Source: Archivesica marissinica (Eukaryota > Mollusca > Bivalvia > Venerida > Vesicomyidae). Taken from it: DNA of 64,000 bases. The notes below the pieces were generated by a model, which did no database searches, was not told the origin of the DNA, and saw only the letters and a list, made by a program, of their open reading frames with translations. The translations under genes and the position numbers were made by a program. The stretch is from assembly GCA_014843695.1 (NCBI GenBank), contig JABXNX010000099.1, positions 54,685 to 118,684 of the forward strand. The letters run 5' to 3'. How positions within the stretch are numbered: position 1 is the first letter of the stretch; each line of letters opens with the position of its first letter. Shown piece after piece: positions 9,701 through 23,263 of this stretch.

Positions 9701-12700
9701 ATACTGTGTAGATCTTGTAGTAATGAATGTATATATGGTGAGATAGTGAATAATTTCTTGTAGTAATGTATGTAGATATGGTGAGATACTGTGTATATCT
9801 TGTAGTAATGTACGTAGATATGGTGAGATAGTGTGTATATCTTGTAGTAATGTATGTAAATATTGTGATATAGTGTGTATATATTGTAGTAATGTATGTA
9901 GATATGGTGAGACAGTGTGTATATCTTGTAGTAATGGACGTAGATATGGTGAGATAGTGGATATATATTGTAGTACTATATATAGATATGATGAGATAGT
10001 GTGTATATCTTGTAGTAATGTATGTAGATATGGTGATATGGTGTGTATATCTTGTAGTAATGTATGTAGATATGGTGATATGGTGTGTATATCTTGTAGT
10101 AATGTACATAGATATGGTGAGATAGTTTGTAGATATTGTAGTAATGTAAGTAGATATGGTGCGATAGTGTGTATATCTTGTAGTAATGTACGTAGATATG
10201 GTGAGATAGTGTGTATATATGGTAGTAATGTACGTAGATATGGTGCGATAGTGTGTATATCTTGTAGTAATATATGTAGATATGGTGATATAGTGTGTAT
10301 ATCTTGTAGTAATGTACGTAGATTTGGTGAGATAGTGCGTATATTTAGTAGCAATGTACGTATATATGGGGAGATAGTGCGTATATCTTGTAGAAATGTA
10401 CGTAGATATGGTGAGATAGTGGATATATATTGTTGTAATGTACGTATATATGGTGAGATACTGTGTATATCTTGTAGTAATGTACATAAATATGGTGAGA
10501 TAGTGGATATATCTTGTAGTAATGTACGTGTATATAGTGAGATAGTGTGTATATCTTGTAGTAATGTACGTAGATATGGTGAGATAGTGTGTATATCTTG
10601 TAGTAATGTACGTAGATATGGTGAGATAGTGCGTATATCTTGTAGTAATGTATGTATATATGGTGAGACAGTGCGTAGTTATTGTAGTAATGTACGTAGA
10701 TATGGTGCGATAGTGTGTATATCTTGTAGTGATGTACGTAGATATGGTGAGATACTGTGTATATATTGTAGTAATGTACGTAAATATGGTGAGATAGTGG
10801 ATATATCTTGTAGGAATGTGCGTAGATATGGTGATATAGTGTGTAGATCTTGTAGTAATGAACGTAGATATAGTGAGATAGTGTATATATCTATTAGTAA
10901 TGTATGTAGATATGGTGAGATAGTGGATTTATATTGGTGTAATATATGTAGATATGGTGAAATAGTGTGTATATCTTGTAGTAATGTAAGTAGATATGGT
11001 GAGATACTGTGTATATCTTGTGGTAATGAATGTATATATGGTGAAATAGTGAGTATATCACGTAGTAATGGGTGTAGATATGGTGAGATAGTGGATATAT
11101 ATTGTAGTACTATATATAGATATGGTGATATAGTGTGTATATCTTGTAGTAATGTACGTAGATATGGTGATATGGTGTGTATATATAGTAGTAATGTATG
11201 TATATATGGTGAGATAGTGTGTATATTTTGTAGCAATGTTTGTAGATATGGTGAGATAGTGTGTATATCTTATAGTAATGTAGGTAGATATGGTTAGATA
11301 GTGTGTATATATGGTAGTAATGTACGTATATATGGTGCGATAGTGTGTATATCTTGTAGTAATGTACGTAGATATGGTGAGATAGTTTGTAGATATTGTA
11401 GTAATGAATGTATATATGGTGAGATAGTGAATAATTTATTGTAGTAATGTATGTAGATATGGTGAGATACTGTGTAGATCTTGTAGTAATGAATGTATAT
11501 ATGGTGAGATAGTGAATAATTTCTTGTAGTAATGTATGTAGAGATGGTGAGATACTGTTTATATCTTGTAGTAATGTATGTAGATATGGTGATATAGTGT
11601 GTAGATCTTGTAGTAATGAATGTATATATGGTGAGATAGTGAATAATTTCTTGTAGTAATGTACGTAGATATGGTGAGATACTGTGTATATCTTGTAGTA
11701 ATGTATGTAAATATTGTGAGATAGTGAATATATCTTGTAGTAATGTACGTAGATTTGGTGAGATAGTGGATATATATTGTTGTAATATACGTAGATATGG
11801 TGATATAGTGTGTATATATTGTAGTAATGTATGTAGATATGGTGATATGGTGTGTATATCTTGTAGTAATGTACATAGATATGGTGAGATAGTTTGTAGA
11901 TATTGTAGTAATGTAAGTAGATATGGTGCGATAGTGTATATATCTTGTAGTAATGTACGTATATATGGTGAGATAGTGTGTATATATGGTAGCAATGTAC
12001 GTAGATATGGTGCGTTAGTGTGTATATCTTGTAGTAATATATGTAGATATGGTGATATAGTGTGTATATCTTGTAGTAATGTAGGTAGATATGGTGAGAT
12101 AGTTTGTAGATATTGTAGTAATGTAAGTAGATATGGTGCGATAGTGTATATATCGTGTAGTAATGTACGTCGATATGTTGAGATAGTGTGTATATATGTT
12201 AGTAATGTATGTAGATATGGTGCGATAGTGTGTATATTTTGTAGCAATGTTTGTAGATATGGTGACATAGTGTGTATATCATGTAGTAATGAATGTATAT
12301 ATGGTGAGATAGTGAATACTTTCTTGTAGTAATGTATGTAGATATGGTGAGATACTGTGTAGATCTTGTAGTAATGAATGTATATATGGTGAGATAGTGA
12401 ATAATTTCTTGTAGTAATGTATGTAGATATGGTGAGATACTGTGTATATCTTGTAGTAATGTATGTAGATATGGTGATATAGTGTGTATATCTTGTAGTA
12501 ATGTATGTAGATATTGTGATATAGTGTGTATATATTGTAGTAATGTATGTAGATATGGTGAGACAGTGTGTATATCTTGTAGTAATGTACGTAGATATGG
12601 TGAGATAGTGGATATATATTGTAGTACTATATATAGATATGGTGAGATAGTGTGTATATCTTGTAGTAATGTATGTAGATATGGTGATATGGTGTGTATA

Positions 12701-15700
12701 TCTTGTAGTAATGTATGTAGATATGGTGAGATAGTGTGTATATCTTGTAGTAATGTATGTAGATATGGTGAGATAGTGTGTAGATATTGTAGTAATGTAA
12801 GTAGATATGGTGCGATAGTGTATATATCTTGTAGTAATGTACGTATATATGGTGAGATAGTGTGTATATATGGTAGCAATGTACGTATATATGGTGCGTT
12901 AGTGTGTATATCTTGTAGTAATATATGTAGATATGGTGATATAGTGTGTATATCTTGTAGTAATGTACGTAGATATGGTGAGATAGTGTGTATATCTTGT
13001 AGTAATGTACGTAGATATGGTGAGATAGTGCGTATATCTTGTAGTAATGTATGTATATATGGTGAGACAGTGCGTAGTTATTGTAGTAATGTACGTAGAT
13101 ATGGTGCGATAGTGTGTATATCTTGTAGTGATGTACGTAGATATGGTGAGATACTGTGTATATATTGTAGTAATGTACGTAAATATGGTGAGATAGTGGA
13201 TATATCTTGTAGTAATGTGCGTAGATATGGTGATATAGTGTGTATATCTTGTAGTAATGTATGTAGATATGGTGAGATAGTGGATTTATATTGGTGTAAT
13301 ATATGTAGATATGGTGAAATAGTGTGTATATCTTGTAGTAATGTAAGTAGATATGGTGAGATACTGTGTATATCTTGTGGTAATGAATGTATATATGGTG
13401 AAATAGTGAGTATATCACGTAGTAATGGGTGTAGATATGGTGAGATAGTGGATATATATTGTAGTACTATATATAGATATGGTGATATAGTGTGTATATC
13501 TTGTAGTAATGTACGTAGATATGGTGATATGGTGTGTATATATTGTAGTAATGTATGTATATATGGTGAGATAGTGTGTATATTTTGTAGCAATGTTTGT
13601 AGATATGGTGAGATAGTGTGTATATATGGTAGTAATGTACGTATATATGGTGCGATAGTGTGTATATCTTGTAGTAATGTACGTAGATATGGTGAGATAG
13701 TTTGTAGATATTGTAGTAATGAATGTATATATGGTGAGATAGTGAATAATTTATTGTAGTAATGTATGTAGATATGGTGAGATACTGTGTAGATCTTGTA
13801 GTAATGAATGTATATATGGTGAGATAGTGAATAATTTCTTGTAGTAATGTATGTAGAGATGGTGAGATACTGTTTATATCTTGTAGTAATGTATGTAGAT
13901 ATGGTGATATAGTGTGTAGATCTTGTAGTAATGAATGTATATATGGTGAGATAGTGAATAATTTCTTGTAGTAATGTACGTAGATATGGTGAGATACTGT
14001 GTATATCTTGTAGTAATGTATGTAAATATTGTGAGATAGTGAATATATCTTGTAGTAATGTACGTAGATTTGGTGAGATAGTGGATATATATTGTAGTAA
14101 TATACGTAAATATGGTGATATAGTGTGTATATATTGTAGTAATGTATGTAGATATGGTGAGACAGTGTGTATATCTTGTAGTAATGGACGTAGATATGGT
14201 GAGATAGTGGATATATATTGTAGTACTATATATAGATATGATGAGATAGTGTGTATATCTTGTAGTAATGTATGTAGATATGGTGATATGGTGTGTATAT
14301 CTTGTAGTAATGTATGTAGATATGGTGATATGGTGTGTATATCTTGTAGTAATGTACGTATATATGGTGAGATAGTTTGTAGATATTGTAGTAATGTAAG
14401 TAGATATGGTGCGATAGTGTATATATCTTGTAGTAATGTACGTATATATGGTGAGATATTGATATTGAGATAGTGTGTATATATGGTAGTAATGTATGTA
14501 GATATGGTGCGATAGTGTGTATATTTTGTAGCAATGTTTGTAGATATGGTGACATAGTGTGTATATCTTGTAGTAATGAATGTATATATGGTGAGATAGT
14601 GAATAATTTCTTGTAGTAATGTATGTAGATATGGTGAGATACTGTGTAGATCTTGTAGTAATGAATGTATATATGGTGAGATAGTGAATAATTTCTTGTA
14701 GTAATGTATGTAGATATGGTGAGATACTGTGTATATCTTGTAGTAATGTATGTAGATATGGTGATATAGTGTGTAGATCTTGTAGTAATGAATGTATATA
14801 TGGTGAGATAGTGAATAATTCTTGTAGTAATGTACGTAGATATGGTGAGATACTGTGTATATATTGTAGTAATGTATGTAAATATTGTGAGATAGTGAAT
14901 ATATCTTGTAGTAATGTACGTATATTTGGTGAGATAGTGTGTATATTTAGTAGCAATGTACGTATATATGGTGAGATAGTGTGTATATCTTGTAGAAATG
15001 TATGTAGATATGGTGAGATAGTGGATATATATTGTTGTAATATACGTAGATATGGTGATATAGTGTGTATATATTGTAGTAATGTATGTAGATATGGTGA
15101 GATAGTGGATATATTTGTAGTAACTGTATATAGATATGTGAGATAGTGTGTATATCTTGTAGTAATCTATGTAGATATGGTGATATGGTGTGTATATCTT
15201 GTAGTAATGTATGTTGATTGGTGTGTATATCTTGTAGTAATGTACATAGATATGGTGAGATAATGTGTATATATGGTAGTAATGTACGTAGATATGGTGC
15301 GATAGTGTGTATATCTTGTAGTAATATATGTAGATATGGTGATATAGTGTGTATATCTTGTAGTAATGAATGTATATATGGTGCGATAGTGTATATATCT
15401 TGTAGTAATGTACGTAGATATGTTGAGATAGTGAATAATTTCTTTGTAGTAATGTATGTAGATATGGTGAGACAGTGTGTATTTATTGTAGTAATGTATG
15501 TAGATATGGTGCGATAGTGCGTATATCTTGTAGTAATGTACGTAGATATGGTGATATAGTGTGTATATCTTGTAGTATTGTACGTAGATATGGTGATATA
15601 GTGTGTATATCTTGTAGTAATGAATGTATATATGGTGAGATAGTGAATAATTTCTTGTAGTAATGTATGTAGATATGGTGAGATACTGTGTAGATCTTGT

Positions 15701-17189
15701 AGTAATGAATGTATATATGGTGAGATAGTGAATCATTTCTTGTAGTAATGTATGTAGATATGGTGAGATACTGTGTATATCTTGTAGTAATGTATGTAGA
15801 TATGGTGATATAGTGTGTATATCTTGTAGTAATGAATGTATATATGGTGAGATAGTGAATAATTTCTTGTAGTAATGTACGTAGATATGGTGAGATACTG
15901 TGTATATCTTGTAGTAATGTATGTAAATATTGTGAGATAGTGAATATATCTTGTAGTAATGTATGTAGATTTGGTGAGATAGTGTGTATATTTAGTAGTA
16001 ATGTATGTATATATGGTGAGATAGTGTGTATATCTTGTAGAAATGTATGTAGATATGGTGAGATAGTGGATGTATATTGTTGTAATATACGTAGATATGG
16101 TGATATAGTGTGTATATATTGTAGTAATGTATGTAGATATGGTGAGATAGTGTGTATATCTTGTAGTAATGTATGTAAATATGGTGAGATAGTGTGTATA
16201 TCTTGTAGTAATGTATGTAGATATGGTGATATAGTGTGTATATCTTGTAGTAATGTATGTTGATATGGTGTGTATATCTTGTAGAAATGTACATAGATAT
16301 GATGAGATAATGTATATATATTGTAGTAATATACGTAGATATGGTGAAATAGTGTGTATATATTGTAGTAATATATGTAGATATGGTGATACAGTGTGTA
16401 TATCTTGTAGTAATGAATGTATATATGGTGCGATAGTGTATATATCTTGTAGTAATGTACGTAGATATGTTGAGATAGTGAATAATTTCTTTGTAGTAAT
16501 GTATGTAGATATGGTGAGACAGTGTGTATTTATTGTAGTAATGTATGTAGATATGGTGCGATAGTGCGTATATCTTGTAGTAATGTACGTAGATATGGTG
16601 ATATAGTGTGTATATCTTGTAGTATTGTACGTAGATATGGTGATATAGTGTGTATATCTTGTAGTAATGTATGTAGATATGGTGATATTGTGTGTAGATC
16701 TTGTAGTAATGAATGTATATATGGTGAAATAGTTTGTAGATCTCGTAGTAATGAATGTAGATATAGTGAGATAGTGTATATATCTATTAGTAATGTATGT
16801 ATATATGGTGAGATAGTGGATTTATATTGTTGTAATATATGTAGATATGGTGAGATAGTGGATTTATATTGGTGTAATATACGTAGATATGGTGAGATAG
16901 TGTGTAGATCTTGTAGTAATGAATGTATATATGGTGAAATAGTGTGTAGATCTCGTAGTAATGAATGTAGATATAGTGAGATAGTGTATATATCTATTAG
17001 TAATGTATGTATATATGGTGAGATAGTGGATTTATATTGTTGTAATATATGTAGATATGGTGAGATAGTGGATTTATATTGGTGTAATATACGTAGATAT
17101 GGTGAGATAGTGTGTAGATCTTGTAGTAATGAATGTATATATGGTGAAATAGTGTGTAGATCTCGTAGTAATGAATGTAGATATAGTGA
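6717..17189 (+). repeat. Main 42-bp minisatellite array (about 10.5 kb, about 250 units)
   Basis: Unit of 42 bp = 14 codons; in the best plus frame it reads as variants of CISCSNVRRYGEIV. The absence of stop codons in several frames on both strands creates very long spurious ORFs (for example 8310-10487 minus, 725 codons). Higher-order structure is clear. Blocks of units are repeated kilobases apart: the stretch with 'TGTAGTTATTGTAGTAATG' or a close variant recurs near 7645, 10674 and 13074. Just before the gap a 5-unit, 210-bp repeat is exact ('TCTCGTAGTAATGAATG' at 16741, 16951 and 17161). Single-base losses reset the frame at intervals. The array continues into the assembly gap. Confidence 0.95.
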
Positions 17190-18189
17190 NNNNNNNNNNN
17201 NNNNNNNNNNNNNNNNNNNNNNNNNNNNNNNNNNNNNNNNNNNNNNNNNNNNNNNNNNNNNNNNNNNNNNNNNNNNNNNNNNNNNNNNNNNNNNNNNNNN
17301 NNNNNNNNNNNNNNNNNNNNNNNNNNNNNNNNNNNNNNNNNNNNNNNNNNNNNNNNNNNNNNNNNNNNNNNNNNNNNNNNNNNNNNNNNNNNNNNNNNNN
17401 NNNNNNNNNNNNNNNNNNNNNNNNNNNNNNNNNNNNNNNNNNNNNNNNNNNNNNNNNNNNNNNNNNNNNNNNNNNNNNNNNNNNNNNNNNNNNNNNNNNN
17501 NNNNNNNNNNNNNNNNNNNNNNNNNNNNNNNNNNNNNNNNNNNNNNNNNNNNNNNNNNNNNNNNNNNNNNNNNNNNNNNNNNNNNNNNNNNNNNNNNNNN
17601 NNNNNNNNNNNNNNNNNNNNNNNNNNNNNNNNNNNNNNNNNNNNNNNNNNNNNNNNNNNNNNNNNNNNNNNNNNNNNNNNNNNNNNNNNNNNNNNNNNNN
17701 NNNNNNNNNNNNNNNNNNNNNNNNNNNNNNNNNNNNNNNNNNNNNNNNNNNNNNNNNNNNNNNNNNNNNNNNNNNNNNNNNNNNNNNNNNNNNNNNNNNN
17801 NNNNNNNNNNNNNNNNNNNNNNNNNNNNNNNNNNNNNNNNNNNNNNNNNNNNNNNNNNNNNNNNNNNNNNNNNNNNNNNNNNNNNNNNNNNNNNNNNNNN
17901 NNNNNNNNNNNNNNNNNNNNNNNNNNNNNNNNNNNNNNNNNNNNNNNNNNNNNNNNNNNNNNNNNNNNNNNNNNNNNNNNNNNNNNNNNNNNNNNNNNNN
18001 NNNNNNNNNNNNNNNNNNNNNNNNNNNNNNNNNNNNNNNNNNNNNNNNNNNNNNNNNNNNNNNNNNNNNNNNNNNNNNNNNNNNNNNNNNNNNNNNNNNN
18101 NNNNNNNNNNNNNNNNNNNNNNNNNNNNNNNNNNNNNNNNNNNNNNNNNNNNNNNNNNNNNNNNNNNNNNNNNNNNNNNNNNNNNNNNN
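17190..18189. other. Assembly gap, exactly 1000 N
   Basis: A round-number N run placed inside the 42-bp array, as used for gaps of unknown size. The true array length and the junction to the Maverick-like remnant at 18190 are therefore unknown. Confidence 1.
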
Positions 18190-19520
18190 AACAAACCGGA
18201 CACATTTAAGAATACTACTCAGTATGAGCCTGGTAGAGAGAGGAGACGACTACTGATGCAAACGGAGGTCTACCCCTATGAGTACATGGACTCTCCAGAT
18301 CATTTCGCCAAGCCCCAGCTCCCACAGAAGATAGTCTTCTGCAGCAAACGCGTTGACGAACACACCAGCGAGGCTAACTATTTACATGCACAGCTAGTCT
18401 GGAAGGTGTTAGGGTGTCACAATCTGGGAGACAACAACGACCACTACAATCGCACAGACGTTCTCCTATATGTGTTCGAGGCTTTCCGGAATACCTGTCT
18501 AAGACAGTATTGTCTGAAACCTGCAAACTGTTGTACTAGTCAGGGTCTCTCCTGCGATGCTTTACTCAAGTAAACGAAAATAGAGCCCGAACAGATTACG
18601 ACCAACATCTCTTCATAGAGAAAGGTATGCACGGTGGCATCTCTGTGGTTTCGAAGCGTCACATAAAGCTAATAATCTTAGGTTTGTGTGATATAACACG
18701 AATAATGTACTTATATGCCAATAATATATACGCATGGACTCTGATGCAATCGTTTCCTACTGGTTGTATTAAGATGGTGGAGGTTTTACAGAGTTTGCGA
18801 AACATATCAGATCATCCGGCAGACGATCCTGAGGATTGTATCCTAGACGCAGACCTGGAGTATCATAAACGTTTGCACGAAGCGTATAACACATATCCGC
18901 TAGCGCCTGAATGCATGGTAGTTCTGAAAGAATATCAGCACAAACTTGCGGCGGCGTCTACACAGGTTGTGAACAACAAATGCCTAAGACTCACAATAAG
19001 GAATGTTATGTATACATACCGCAATATACTTCCCCTGTACATGTTCCAGCAGAGCACATTGCATGGATGGAGCCATATATTAGGATGAATACAGACCGCA
19101 AGTGTCGACTTTGAGAAGGACTAGTACAAGATGGTGAACAACACAGATTTCGGGAAGACAATGGAGAATCTCCGCAATATAGTTAATGTTATGCGTGTGC
19201 GTGCACACGAGAATGATAAACATAGATGCCTGATAGCCAGTCAAGACTTGCGGCACGGGTAATATTTCAACGATGAACTACCGCATTCCATTAAATGCCA
19301 TCTGGTGCTCAAACCGTCGGGTGTACGATAGGCAGTGAACGTGTCTGAATATAAAAAAATCTCATGTACGTCTTCTAATACAACGAGATGAACGTGCAGT
19401 GCGGCGAACGCTGACAGTAGTCTCTACCCTACCACACAGCATACTCCTAGAAGATTCAAACAGAGGGTGCATACCAAGATATGGCGAGCACGCACAAATC
19501 TATGGTACATCTATATCACG
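18190..19520 (+). pseudogene. Maverick/Polinton-type protein-primed DNA polymerase B remnant
   Basis: Consecutive frame-shifted segments match the known order of family B, protein-primed polymerases of Mavericks/Polintons: 'YPYEYMDSPDHF' and 'NRTDVLLYVFEAFRNTCL' (18190-18573), 'ANNIYAWTLMQSFPTG' and 'DLEYHKRLHEAYNTYPLAPE' (18627 to about 18990), 'WMEPYIRMNTDRK' (about 19066-19104), and 'DFGKTMENLRN' (about 19148-19180). At least four frame changes or stops separate them. The N-terminal part is lost in the gap, and the C-terminal catalytic part is not visible. This polymerase replicates the element from a protein-primed end. Here it is a dead fragment. Confidence 0.8.
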
Positions 19521-20082
19521 AAATACAATCCTCTCCACAACCCAATAATAGAAGTTAGGCTGTCTTTGTGATTACACTCCATTGGGCGCAGGGGCAATGA
19601 CAAGTCCACCAATGATAACGTGGGTCCAATCTGCCACCAACAGCCTGGCTGTAGTATCGTCCTGTTTTCCTTCAGAAAACATTGGGTCTGTGGTTGTCCC
19701 CTAATACATACGTGCCACGGCTGTGCAGAACTGAATGGCAATGTAATGATTTTTTCCATTGCTGCCACCAACCTCGCTTTATACCGGCTATATAGTGTTT
19801 CATGTCTGTCATATAATCAACCTGGTCTGCTGTGAAGTCTCGCCCTAAATAGTGTGTCGTCTGTCCCCCTGCAGCTAGAGCTACACGCCGCTGACGTCGG
19901 TTGTCCGAATCGGGTTGTCGAAGTTTTCCATATCCGGATTTAATACATGTAGTTGCATCTTTAGAAACTGTTGTGTCAGGATCTTCCACAAACTGTTCAA
20001 GAAGTTCATCACAGTTCATGATCATAGTATTAACTTTAAACATGACTATCCATACTTGTTTGTTTAATATACTACCAGGCAC
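19511..20082 (-). pseudogene. Minus-strand remnant, unknown, Maverick context
   Basis: Two overlapping minus frames: 19672-20082 (136 codons) and 19511-19771. The longer one carries 'DELLEQFVEDPDTTVSKD' followed by a basic stretch 'DNRRQRR'. No family is recognised. Placement between polymerase and capsid-like debris suggests another gene of the same decayed element. Confidence 0.35.
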
Positions 20083-20199
20083 ATAACATACATATAATAT
20101 TATGTGTGGTCTGACTGGTCAGATATGCTTCCCATATTATCAACTGATAACTTTATAGTTGATAATATTTGTATAATAATAAATTCTGATAACTAGGTT

Positions 20200-21050
20200 A
20201 GTTCTTACGAAAATAGTGGCGTTCTATCAGATCTCGGAAAAAGACTGTCTTGCCATACCCTGTTATGCTGCATATAAACGCTGAGAGGGTCTCGAGGGAG
20301 TAGGTTAGTAGAGCGTACTGATGAATATGCCTCTGTGGTGATCTGGACTGCCACACACTCACTTGCGTTTTCCACCCTGCGACCGCTACCGTGGTGCTGA
20401 TCATCATCACTCGACCGCATATCTAACCATAGTGCATAATTTGAAGTCAAATACCCTGTCAGAGAGACGTCTGCGAGCTCCCGGTATCTGGCACGTGCGG
20501 CAATATCGGCGGCTCGCTTAGAGCCAACAGCAAACGTTCGTTTTGAACTCATCCTATTGCTGGTGGACACGTATGCCTTGGCTGTAGAGCTGGTTGGGGA
20601 TTTCCTCAATTGTCACCTCGACCTTGGTGATATTTGGGTTCTAAAATGTTTCGGAGTTCTGGGGCTCCTCGAAAACCAAGTGTATGCCTTTCATGCTGCG
20701 GGCAGGAATGTTGATATTAAAATTCCACATAGTATCACTTTATCTTTCTCCATCTTGTCGTGGCGAATTGTCCGGTCATACTCGTTCGAGGTCTGGCCTA
20801 GTATTCTAGGCGATCAGCGAGTGCGATCTGGTAGTATGGCATGTGACTTTCCAGTAGCTCAATGTCGTGCAGATCATATAAATGAATACCATAGGCTGTC
20901 GGCCTCAATGGTATCTGTCTTGTTACCAGCATCGATTCGAAGTCAAGGTACGTTCCAGTTACGGATCGTGGCGAGATGTTGTTCGTAATAGTTACTATCT
21001 GTCTGATCCCTTTTATCACGAGTGGTTAATGCAATCTGAGGTATTGGTTG
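20200..21050 (-). pseudogene. Probable capsid-like gene remnant of the Maverick-like element
   Basis: Minus frames at 20798-21019 and 20205-20609, with a shift through 20200-20410. Phrases such as 'YALWLDMRSSDDDQHHGSGR' resemble a conserved segment I recall from uncharacterised metazoan proteins that travel with Polinton-like elements. I think these are jelly-roll capsid-type proteins, but that is from memory of the pattern and is not shown by a search. Stops and frame changes throughout. Confidence 0.35.
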
Positions 21051-21086
21051 AGTCTACGCTCGTACTGATTTAAAGTCATTGGTATA

Positions 21087-22340
21087 TTGAACCCAGCGGC
21101 GTTTATTCAATACACCGATGTTGACACATTCGATATGGATGACATGGACCATTTCAAATATGATGAAGTCGAAACAGATGATGATGACACTCCGCTGCTG
21201 GTTCAGTCGGATGCTTCTGGTTCGACTACTGGTGCTCTTAGCCATGAACTCCTCGAATCAGCTGTAAATGACTACTATAACAAACTGGCAGAACATGGTA
21301 TTGTCCCAACTGTCGGTTGCGACTACTCCATGTTCGAATTGGATAGGTTCGGTAGGCTACGACTAATGGCCGTGGATATAGAGATCATCGACGATGACAC
21401 TAAATAACCCCTAGCAATGAGTACTGTTACTGGAAAAGGGTTGGCAATCAAGTCATAGCGGACGAACTCGGATTTGTGGATATGAAGCGGGGTAAAATTA
21501 TAATACCCGCCCGTGTAGTTGAAGTCCTCAATGCAGCCACCACTGAGCTAGACGGAGCGGCTGCCACTATAGAAACAGTTGAACTCCGAAAGGGCCCGCA
21601 CATATCCACAAATGCTATCAATACAGTGGGGACTTCATTCACAGATAGTCAGATAGACGACATACTCAGCACATTGGATGATCCACCATTAAATCGTTGT
21701 GAATTAAGAGGAATTTACAAGACCGAACAGACTTTCCCGGGTGAACTAATCACATCAAATTAACGAAGCTCGAACACTAGAAGAGACGCCTATTTCCGAC
21801 ATCCTGGGTAGCAATGTGTTTATCCGGGTTGTTATTCCTGAGATATGTCTGACTCCACGCGGTGTGTCCTTTGGTGTATACATCGCCGGATCCATTACTA
21901 TTTTAGAAGCTCTGCTGCCGCCAGGCGGTCATCGGGCTGACGTCAAATTATGCACAGAGTCGCTCATTGACCCGTCGGTCGTACGTATTTGAAAAGTGTG
22001 GTCATCAGGGTCGTTAGGTACAGGTTGCCAAGCTGCCGCGGGTATGCCGTTCCAGTCGTGTAAGCAACCCAGGAAATAAACGTTTTTATGCTGACCACTC
22101 CATTTAAAACGTGGATTTTATTTGCCATATCACTAATATTCAAGGCGGCGTACAGTTGCTTCAACATCCAATCCATAACCGCAATGGCAAGCTATATATT
22201 GGTTTATGGTCGTTTGTGTGTTTCGTTGGCTGGTATAGCGTACAACCCGGGAAGTTTATTAACTACACTCGGGATAGAACTGACGTCTATGATTGATGTG
22301 CAACCCAGGGAGTCTCTTGGTAAACTAATCATTTAGCCAG
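21087..22340 (+). pseudogene. Maverick-associated unknown protein, broken
   Basis: Two plus frames, 21087-21407 and 21476-21763, look like one gene cut by a stop and a frame change. The first has an acidic N-terminal part, 'LSHELLESAVNDYYNKLAEHG' (about 21235-21297) and 'DYSMFELDRFGRLRL'. The second has 'ATIETVELRKGP' and 'LSTLDDPPLN'. I have an impression of similar uncharacterised proteins in Polinton-like elements, but I cannot name a function. From 21764 to 22340 only short hydrophobic frames remain (for example 22088-22336). Confidence 0.4.
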
Positions 22341-22487
22341 GGCTGCACTCTTCCAAACAAATAGCCGAGGTCGTGGGTGGTATTGTACCAGGGGCCAAGC
22401 TAAGTGTAAATAAAGCGACAGGGGCAATCAAACGTCCCCGCCGATTGCAACTTGAAACGTATCTAATGCATACACCGACTTCATATC

Positions 22488-22768
22488 TGTAACTCGTTTC
22501 AGGACACTAACTCATATACTGCCTATATAAATTGGGAACTGGGCCAGACTACAAGTAAATACACGTTTTTGTAATTCATGTAATAACGAAATAGGCGAGG
22601 AATGTCACTATTTATTTCAGTGAAAAGCATTTAAAAATGAAAGGCACTTGTCCATTAAATCTTGCTATTATAAAAGGCCAACCACTTTCAAGTTGGATCA
22701 TTTACTGAATACCCCAAAAATCGACTGGAATATATCAAACTCTATACATTTATTAAAATAGTTGTATG
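22488..22768 (+). pseudogene. LINE ORF2 C-terminal remnant
   Basis: One reading frame, interrupted by three stops, shows the zinc-knuckle end of a non-LTR retrotransposon: 'FCNSCNNEIGEECHYLFQ' then 'KAFKNERHLSIKSCYYKRP' and 'LDHLLNTP'. This is the usual C-x2-C...H...C tail after the reverse transcriptase, and the final C is replaced by a stop. The rest of the LINE is absent. Confidence 0.7.
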
Positions 22769-23260
22769 TAGGAATATGTAAACTTCACAAGAATGCAATT
22801 ACATCTCATATATACATACATGTCACTAATATGAACTGTTCGATTGTCAACCTGATAGTTTACAGAACATCATATGTAAATACTGTGAAATTAATGTTAT
22901 TGCTTTTTTTGTTTTGTTTTGTTGATTGTACATGCTTATGTAATACTAAAGCAAAATTGAAATTCATCCAAATTTTGCCGATGAATTTTGACCGTATTGA
23001 TATATGTATTATTCGACAAGTTGATAAAATTCCAAACACAACTTATTTCGACACTATTGTGATACACTATCACATGGTACAATGATTTCTTTCCAGACGG
23101 CCCATACAGCCAGCCAGGGATGTCGGTCCACTAATAACAATGTAGTATTTGTTCAATATACTGAGCATACACAATATGTACCAGTGTGTCCACACTAAAT
23201 TCTAAGTGTGTATACATTGTATTAATGATCGATTCATTGTAATAGATGAGTAGTATATTT
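22769..23260. other. AT-rich, nothing recognised
   Basis: A 107-codon frame at 22762-23085 is hydrophobic and cysteine-rich but overlaps the LINE tail and its 3' flank. No domain seen. Confidence 0.4.
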
Positions 23261-23263
23261 CAG

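Noticed and set aside
8310..10487. 725-codon minus-strand ORF and other very long ORFs in the 42-bp arrays
   Set aside because: They are products of a 42-bp (14-codon), stop-free repeat read in several frames on both strands, with random frame resets. No start context, domain or codon signature.
5114..17189. CRISPR array
   Set aside because: Repeats are contiguous variants with no unique spacers of constant length, and the DNA is eukaryotic.
16522..18573. 683-codon ORF spanning the gap
   Set aside because: It joins satellite translation to the Maverick polymerase fragment through 1000 N. Not a real gene.
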